From Cycas panzhihuaensis (taxonomy: Eukaryota; Cycadophyta), in the NCBI GenBank assembly GCA_023213395.1, contig CM041465.1, forward strand, positions 149,799,741 through 149,863,740: 64,000 bases of DNA. Reading direction: 5' to 3'. The translations under genes and the position numbers were made by a program. The notes beneath the pieces are model-generated. The model was not told where the DNA came from. It did no database searches and saw nothing but the letters and a program-made list of their open reading frames with translations. Position 1 is the stretch's first letter. Every line of letters starts with the position of its first letter. Shown in pieces: positions 58,621-64,000 of this stretch.

Positions 58621-59990
58621 TTGATGAGCTCCTCACACATCTTTAAAATTTTATTTTCTTAGCTTCCTATCTATTTAGAAGCATTTTGCAATTCATGGTC
58701 TTTTATAGCCAAATCTCTATGAGTAGACACAAACTCCTCTTTCTTTTCTTTGAGGTGCTCATTCATAACTTCAAGTTCATCCTCTAATTGCTTTCATTTC
58801 TTAAACCCTCCATTAACTTTTCCTAAACATCTTAAAGCTTTAATTTTATTTCTAGTAAAACATGATTTATAACAAGTAATTCATAATTGGTTTGCATCAA
58901 TAAAGAATCTTCATCAACTATTAGACTTTAACCTTCTTTGGCTAAATCAACTAGAATTCTTCTAAGTTTTGTAATATAGTTCACTACAAAGATAGCTTTA
59001 TACAACTTTACATTATTGTCATTTAAATCAAACTACACCATCTTCACTTGATTCTATTTGTCATTCAACATAAGAGATGCTTTGGCAAATTAGTCTTTTT
59101 TGGCCTTCATAAGGAACTTAAGTTGAGATATTTCTTTATGTGGTTCTTGCACAATATTCTCTACAATCCTAAGATTATTGTCCTTATCCCTTGAGTTGGA
59201 GTGGACAAGTGCAACATCAAACTTTAAGCATTATAATTCAAGCCTAGTTACAACCAACTCAAATTCTTTGAGTTGTAGCAATGTTTGGGCATGATTGAAA
59301 GTAGAATTCCTTTACTCTAATTCCTACGCAAGAGCACACACTTCTTTAGTAACCTAGTCTAAGAAGGATATATCTCTCTATAACTCTATTCATAGTTTCT
59401 CCACCATTTATTTATCTTTAGAGATTTTCTTTCCTAACTTTTTGTGACAAGACCATCAATCCTCATATTTTCCCTCTCATTTTTTATTTATAAATGTGCT
59501 TTTAATAAATTGGTCTTATAAGAATATATTATGTTCCACTATTTAGGGTGCTCATAATGCTCTAACTCTAATTGGATTTCTTGGCCTTTATAAGCCTCTT
59601 CTAAGATGATTTAGTAGGCCTCCAAGAATTTTCTAACCCAGCCTTCACATTTACAAGAAAGTTTCTCTATTCAATTCTTCATTCATAGCTAAAGATCTAC
59701 CTTTGTATTTAGAAGCCTCCAATGTGAAAATTTTTAGTTGATTTAGCTGATACTATACTTAAAACCATGCAACTAGACTATGTTGTAAATTAAGCTTAGA
59801 AGACTTCAACTTATCTTCCTGCTCTTATCATTTCCTCTTGAACATCACCAGTTCATTCTCCCTCTCTTTCAAAACTCTTTGAAACAATTTGATCTTATAT
59901 TATTAATTGGCAATGACCTTATTAACCTGGCCTATAAGATGAAATTCCTTGACCATCATTGTTATCTTATACTAATAAACTTTTGCATAA
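58621..59990 (-). pseudogene. Decayed coiled-coil reading frame, upstream half
   Basis: From about 59990 leftwards the minus strand gives lysine/glutamate/leucine-rich pieces: IKLFQRVLKERENELVMFKRK, LEASKYKGRSLAMNEELNRE, IVENIVQEPHKEISQLKFLMKAKKD, LNDNNVKLYKAIFVV and LVDLAKEG, joined only with stops and frameshifts. It ends in KMCEELIK and continues at 33197 on the other side of Copia-3. Heptad spacing suggests a long coiled coil. The gag coiled coil of SIRE-type copia elements or a cellular coiled-coil gene are both possible; I recognise neither. Confidence 0.5.
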
Positions 59991-60200
59991 TGAAAGACAC
60001 TAATGTATATGGGATAAGCAAATATAAGGCTTGATTTCAATAGGGCATATCCTAACCTTGTGATAAAAAGTAAGGGGATATTTTGTTATTCAACGAAAGA
60101 TGTTATAGGTTCAAATCCTTCTAGTCTAATAGTGAATTACATTTTAATGGTCATAAATTTTCCATGTGTATTCACCATTTTTTCAATACTTTATATATAA

Positions 60201-60377
60201 AAAATGCTTACATATCCAACAATTACTCAAAGATATGATAGTTAAGATGAGACTTGCAAACATTATAGACTTTATGTTCACCAATATTTCCATGACTTTA
60301 AGTGCAAAAATGCTTACTTATCCAACAATTGCTCAAAGATGTGATGGTTAAGATGAAACTTGTAAACATTTTAGACT
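60201..60377 (+). repeat. Imperfect tandem duplication, about 106-bp period
   Basis: AAAATGCTTACATATCCAAC (60201) and AAAATGCTTACTTATCCAAC (60307) begin matching segments of about 70 bp that run to ATTATAGACT / ATTTTAGACT. They contain the SINE-like upstream half. Confidence 0.85.
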
Positions 60378-60460
60378 ACTAGGTGGAGGGTTTGAATCCC
60401 ATCATTTCCCTACATCACATTCTACATAGTGAATTATTGAATACTTAGTAAATTTTGAGA

Positions 60461-60554
60461 ATCATTTGAGTTTTCTTTTAATCATTGTAGCATTGCATTG
60501 TGAAAATATCATTTGAGTTTTCTTTTAATCATTGTAACATTGCATTGTGAAAAT
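60461..60554 (+). repeat. 47-bp tandem duplication
   Basis: Two nearly identical units starting ATCATTTGAGTTTTC at 60461 and 60508, differing at one base (TAGC/TAAC). Confidence 0.95.
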
Positions 60555-60720
60555 TATGTTTGCATAGCTAAAGATATCTATGCATATAAAAGAAAGAAAA
60601 GGGTGCATTGCTTTCAATCAAATAAACTTCTTTTAATGCTTAAGAAGAGGGTATGTAAATAGTTGATAAAAGAGGTCATGGGTTCAATACTTAAAATGAT
60701 GTATAATTCTTTGTTTTCCT

Positions 60721-61899
60721 TTAGTCATTCTCATTGTATAGTTATTAAAGTGGTTTGCATTGCATTTTATTCTAATAATTAGCGTTTTTATTTACATTTG
60801 TATATAAACCACTTGTAATTATAAGTTTCTTTGCAATCATGTATATAACTCCTAAATAAAGAATCAAATGCTTGTTGATATGGTTTTGATGCATATATTT
60901 GGAACAATCTTCTAGGGTTTTAAGATGTCTTTCTCCATCATGATTGATGTATGTTGAAAGAGAAATTATTTCCAAAACATGAATGTGTTTGACTTGAAAA
61001 CTCCATGAATGATTCACATCACTTATCATCCATGTTGGTAGAATATACTTTAATATACTCTAGTAAATATTTAGATATCTATATCAATGAAAAATCTAAT
61101 ACATCGCTATTGAGCAAATCAATATAGGCAATCAATTTAAGTTAGAATCATTACTAAACGTACTAAGGCCCTTTATATATCGAGTGGTTTATTTTGTAAA
61201 AATGTTGATAAGATTAGTAATGCATTTTACACCTAGGTATATGTAGAATTGATGGTGAAAGTTTGTGGTAACAATTCTAGTTCAATAAGAGGCCTCCATA
61301 AGACACATGGCACATCATTTAATATCCATGCTAGTGATACTTAGTGGTTCCATGTAGCACAACTTTTAGATTCCTATCAATGACTTAATAAATAAGAGCA
61401 TGAGAAGGAAAGAAAAAAAGAAATTGAAAATGGTGGGGAGGTATGTGAAAGATGGAAATTAGTAAATGAAGGCCAAAATTTGCCAAAAACTCTCTCAAGG
61501 CTCTTTAGCAAAAGTTAAAATACCCTTCGTAAATAATAGAAACTCTTCATTCTTAAAAAGAAATATTCTGGTTTTCCTTTCCAAACCACTCCTTGCAACT
61601 CGTTGAGACTTGAATCTTCTTAGAAATTGTGTAAATTGCCTCCCATTGAACCTCCATTTTAAACCATCCTCATAAAACAACAGGCAATCATTAAAATGCA
61701 TGAACCCTTCCTTTGGTGTAAATTTTGTAGGCTGAAGCTATGGTTGGACAAGTTGTTGTGATATGATGTTTAATCAAATCTCATATGACGCTAACACTGG
61801 AATCACTCATGACTCCAATAATTAGTGAAAGGAGAGGGCTTGTCATCCAATTAGAATGTCCCATAAATTAATAATGAATTTTAATGCCACTTTCCCTTC
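60721..61899. other. No gene recognised
   Basis: AT-rich. Minus-strand frames at 61029-60772 (85 codons) and 61701-61495 (68 codons) have no recognisable motif. Confidence 0.6.
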
Positions 61900-62690
61900 A
61901 TTTGTGGACTTTGTAACCACTTCACTGGGGTCCAATCCTCCACGACAATTTGGAAAAGCGCATGTGAGGTGATACAAATCTTCCGTGTCATATTATACAT
62001 ACGACGTTGGAAAGCAGCCTAAGGAGACTGCAATGGGGGTCCCTGCAAATTGCCCAACGTACATGCACAGTGCCCAGTAAGCCTGGCCAAGTTGCAGGGC
62101 AAGGTTGCGTCACGTTTAAGAAATGTGCAAAAGGTGGAATCCAGCTGTCGTTGATGAGACCTTGGACATTACCGTTCGTTCTTCTGCCATATTTTCCCTT
62201 TTGTTTGAAAGCACGTGAAAATCATTTTTGTCTCCGAACAATCCCAGCCAGAATCAGACCAATTTCTCCGATTGTTCAGAGATTCTCCGCACTGGAGAAA
62301 GGTAATCGAGGGTTAATCTCTACATTTTTTCCAGTGCAAAACAGAGGGTGGGCAGAGGCGGCAGGGACCAATTCAAAAGCAGATGTGGTCCTCTACGGAA
62401 TATCGATATATTCCAAGTAGAAGCCAGCTTTCTGAGGTGGACCCCTTGATGTACAGTTAAAACATGCCAACGTGGCCGAAACCAGTCAAATGTTTCAAGC
62501 AGTATCGGTTTGAAGGCGCACACAGAGTTGTCGTATATCGAAGGAAGGACTGATTTAAGAGTCTCCGTATATCGAAAATTCTACGAACGTTGTGACGAAG
62601 TTAGGGATACGATCTTTGGTAATAAAAGTTTCGATTGACGAAACATCCTAATGAAGGAATAAATATGGCGAAGATTAAATATTTCGAAAT
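61900..62690. other. CpG-retaining, GC-richer segment
   Basis: About 800 bp with clearly more C, G and CpG than its surroundings (for example TACATACGACGTTGG, GCGTCACG, ACGTGGCCG). It includes a G-box core CACGTG at 62212-62217, and CGTATATCGAA twice (about 62532 and 62567) close to GGAATATCGATATATTCC (62398). A 137-codon plus frame at 62007-62420 is open, but I recognise no domain. It may be unmethylated low-copy or regulatory DNA, or a young DNA element. Confidence 0.45.
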
Positions 62691-63180
62691 GAAGATCCCG
62701 TAAGAATTTGAAATCTTTTATCTTTTTTTAAATAATAAAAATCAATTTGAAAGCTTCCTAAGTTGCTTATTGTGTACATCTGTTGGTAATTTATGTGTAC
62801 ATAATAGGTTTTTATATATATGACATATATTGGTCCCAAGCGTAAACATATGCCATCTATGTGCAAATCGACCATGCATTTTTGCATTGTATTTTTTAAT
62901 CTTTATTTTTACATTATTTGTGTTCAAAGATTGTTTATATATTATATAAAGATTATTATTACATTACATATACATTTGATGTAATTTATAACATGTAGTT
63001 TTTTTGTAAATATCTTTATTATTATATAAAGTTTACATTAAAAAAAAAAGTTGTGTGAGTATTACTTTTTGACATAAATAATATTTCATGTTTGACTCCC
63101 AAGAAGTTTATAAGAGTGAATGGAATGAAAGGGTGTCAAACTACAACAAATCAAGAATCAATTATCTTTTCAACACTTAA

Positions 63181-63217
<37 letters not shown>

Positions 63218-64000
63218 AACTATGTATGATGAAACACATGAGACTTAAAGAGGAATTCAAATGACAAACTTAACAATACAAGCCTAGGGCATGGGTGGCG
63301 AATGAGTAAGGTGAAAGTAAACCTAAGTCTAACTCAACATACTCATACACCTTTTGGGTGCAAGTTTGACATGTATTGCACTTCCACATAATGGGAAGAG
63401 AGACTAGACTACAGCAATACGTATTTTTCATGTGTACATATGAATGGTTTTAGATTTTCAGTAGCAAAGGTCTATGACATGCTACGAAGGGGACCATATA
63501 CTTATATGCATTTTCTATTCAATGAAAACAAGAAGTTACCCTATCAAAAAATCCAATATTGTTGCATGAGTTCAAGGACTCACAACTATGCAATCTCTTC
63601 TTTTACTTAGACTTTAAAAAAAGAAACTATGCAAGGTCTATTTCAAGGGGCGCTAATACAATGCACGTGCACAAAGAAGAGAAAAAAAATGAGGGAAAAT
63701 TTCTTTCTTTTCTTTTTGAGAGACTTTTTATGTTCTCTTTATATTTTTTGCTTTTATCTTTTATGAGGGAAAGGGAGCAAGAGAATAACCAAGTGCCTAA
63801 AGAAAGAGATCTACTTCCTTTTTCGTTAAATTTTATTTCTTTCTTCTTTTTGTTTTTTAAAAAAGGAAATGGGTTAAGAGTGTGAAAGAGAAGAATACCT
63901 AGAATGAGAAACATATTCTTTCAATCTCACTCTCTCGTAATGTGAGGCAATTGAGTTCTCTTTACAATATGGCTTACACAAAAAAGATGCAAATTTTAAC
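62691..64000. other. AT-rich right end, nothing recognised
   Basis: Contains a (TA)n tract and T-rich/A-rich runs. The 108-codon frame at 63559-63885 is low-complexity F/K/E-rich sequence with an overlapping frame on the other strand. Confidence 0.6.
63183..63212 (+). repeat. (TA)n microsatellite
   Basis: About 15 AT units. Confidence 0.92.

Larger units (their letters stand above)
60060..60720 (+). repeat. Cluster of tRNA-like B-box motifs, possible degenerate SINEs
   Basis: Three matches to the RNA polymerase III B box (GGTTCRANNCC) lie in the same orientation: GGTTCAAATCC near 60109, GGTTTGAATCC near 60389 and GGTTCAATACT near 60684. The first two are followed by a shared TAGTGAATTA segment, and GATGGTTAAGATG-type sequence lies upstream of the second. 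This is the layout of tRNA-derived SINE heads, but no A box is clear and no tail or target duplication was found. Confidence 0.35.

Noticed and set aside
60772-61029. 85-codon minus-strand frame
   Set aside because: No motif, no signal of coding composition, AT-rich; chance frame is likely.
61495-61701. 68-codon minus-strand frame with basic and aromatic residues
   Set aside because: No recognisable domain or gene context; kept only as a note.
63559-63914. Overlapping frames on both strands rich in F, K and E
   Set aside because: Low-complexity T/A-rich DNA opens both strands at once, so neither is supported.
1-64000. CRISPR arrays, bacterial operons, rRNA or intact tRNA genes
   Set aside because: No regularly spaced direct repeats, no operon-like gene packing and no tRNA cloverleaf were seen; the tRNA-like motifs are primer sites or lone B boxes.

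Overview
The window reads as intergenic DNA from a large, repeat-rich seed-plant nuclear genome. It holds plant-type Ty1/copia elements with tRNA-Met primer sites, a Ty3/gypsy chromovirus with a chromodomain, an 18-kb Tat-type gypsy element with a second RNase H, and a plant LINE with an RNase H domain. I found no intact host gene, tRNA or rRNA. The AT-rich, stop-riddled elements would suit a gymnosperm or another slow-turnover giant genome, but I cannot name the species.

Left complex (1-30 kb) is a nest. The oldest layer is a chromovirus on the plus strand, of which the protease-to-chromodomain part remains (24055-27339). Inside it sits a minus-strand copia element (Copia-0; 5' LTR at 23853-24054, running off the left edge). 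Copia-0 was broken twice in gag. One break is a plus-strand copia (Copia-1, 1612-14299, target duplication ACCTT). The other is a minus-strand copia (Copia-2, 14633-21206, imperfect duplication CTAAG/TTAAG). Copia-1 itself carries a pol-less LTR element (Cap-LTR, 3091-9615) and a solo LTR of its own family (12447-13088, duplication GTGAT/GTGAC). Cap-LTR holds antisense pieces that look like captured host genes, one of them an exon flanked by splice-site consensus. A truncated LINE and a TA/GTAT microsatellite follow (28860-30389).

Middle (30.4-33.2 kb): a 1-kb internally deleted copia element, then unassigned AT-rich DNA and one end of a decayed coiled-coil reading frame.

Right complex (33.2-58.6 kb): the coiled-coil frame was split by a minus-strand copia (Copia-3, 33203-58615, duplication CATCC), of the same family as Copia-2. 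Copia-3 carries a 222-bp solo LTR (35028-35249, duplication CTTTC). Its gag start was broken by the Tat element (38290-56231, 3.1-kb LTRs, duplication GAGAG). The Tat element has gag-protease-RT-RNaseH-integrase, then a long segment with an antisense gene resembling the plant mobile domain family plus a coiled coil, and then a second RNase H on the sense strand.

Right end (58.6-64 kb): the other half of the coiled-coil frame, a cluster of tRNA-like B-box motifs and short duplications, and a CpG-retaining segment at 61.9-62.7 kb that could be low-copy or regulatory DNA. None of the protein-coding modules is intact. The value of the window lies in the order of insertions and in the non-retroviral cargo of two elements.
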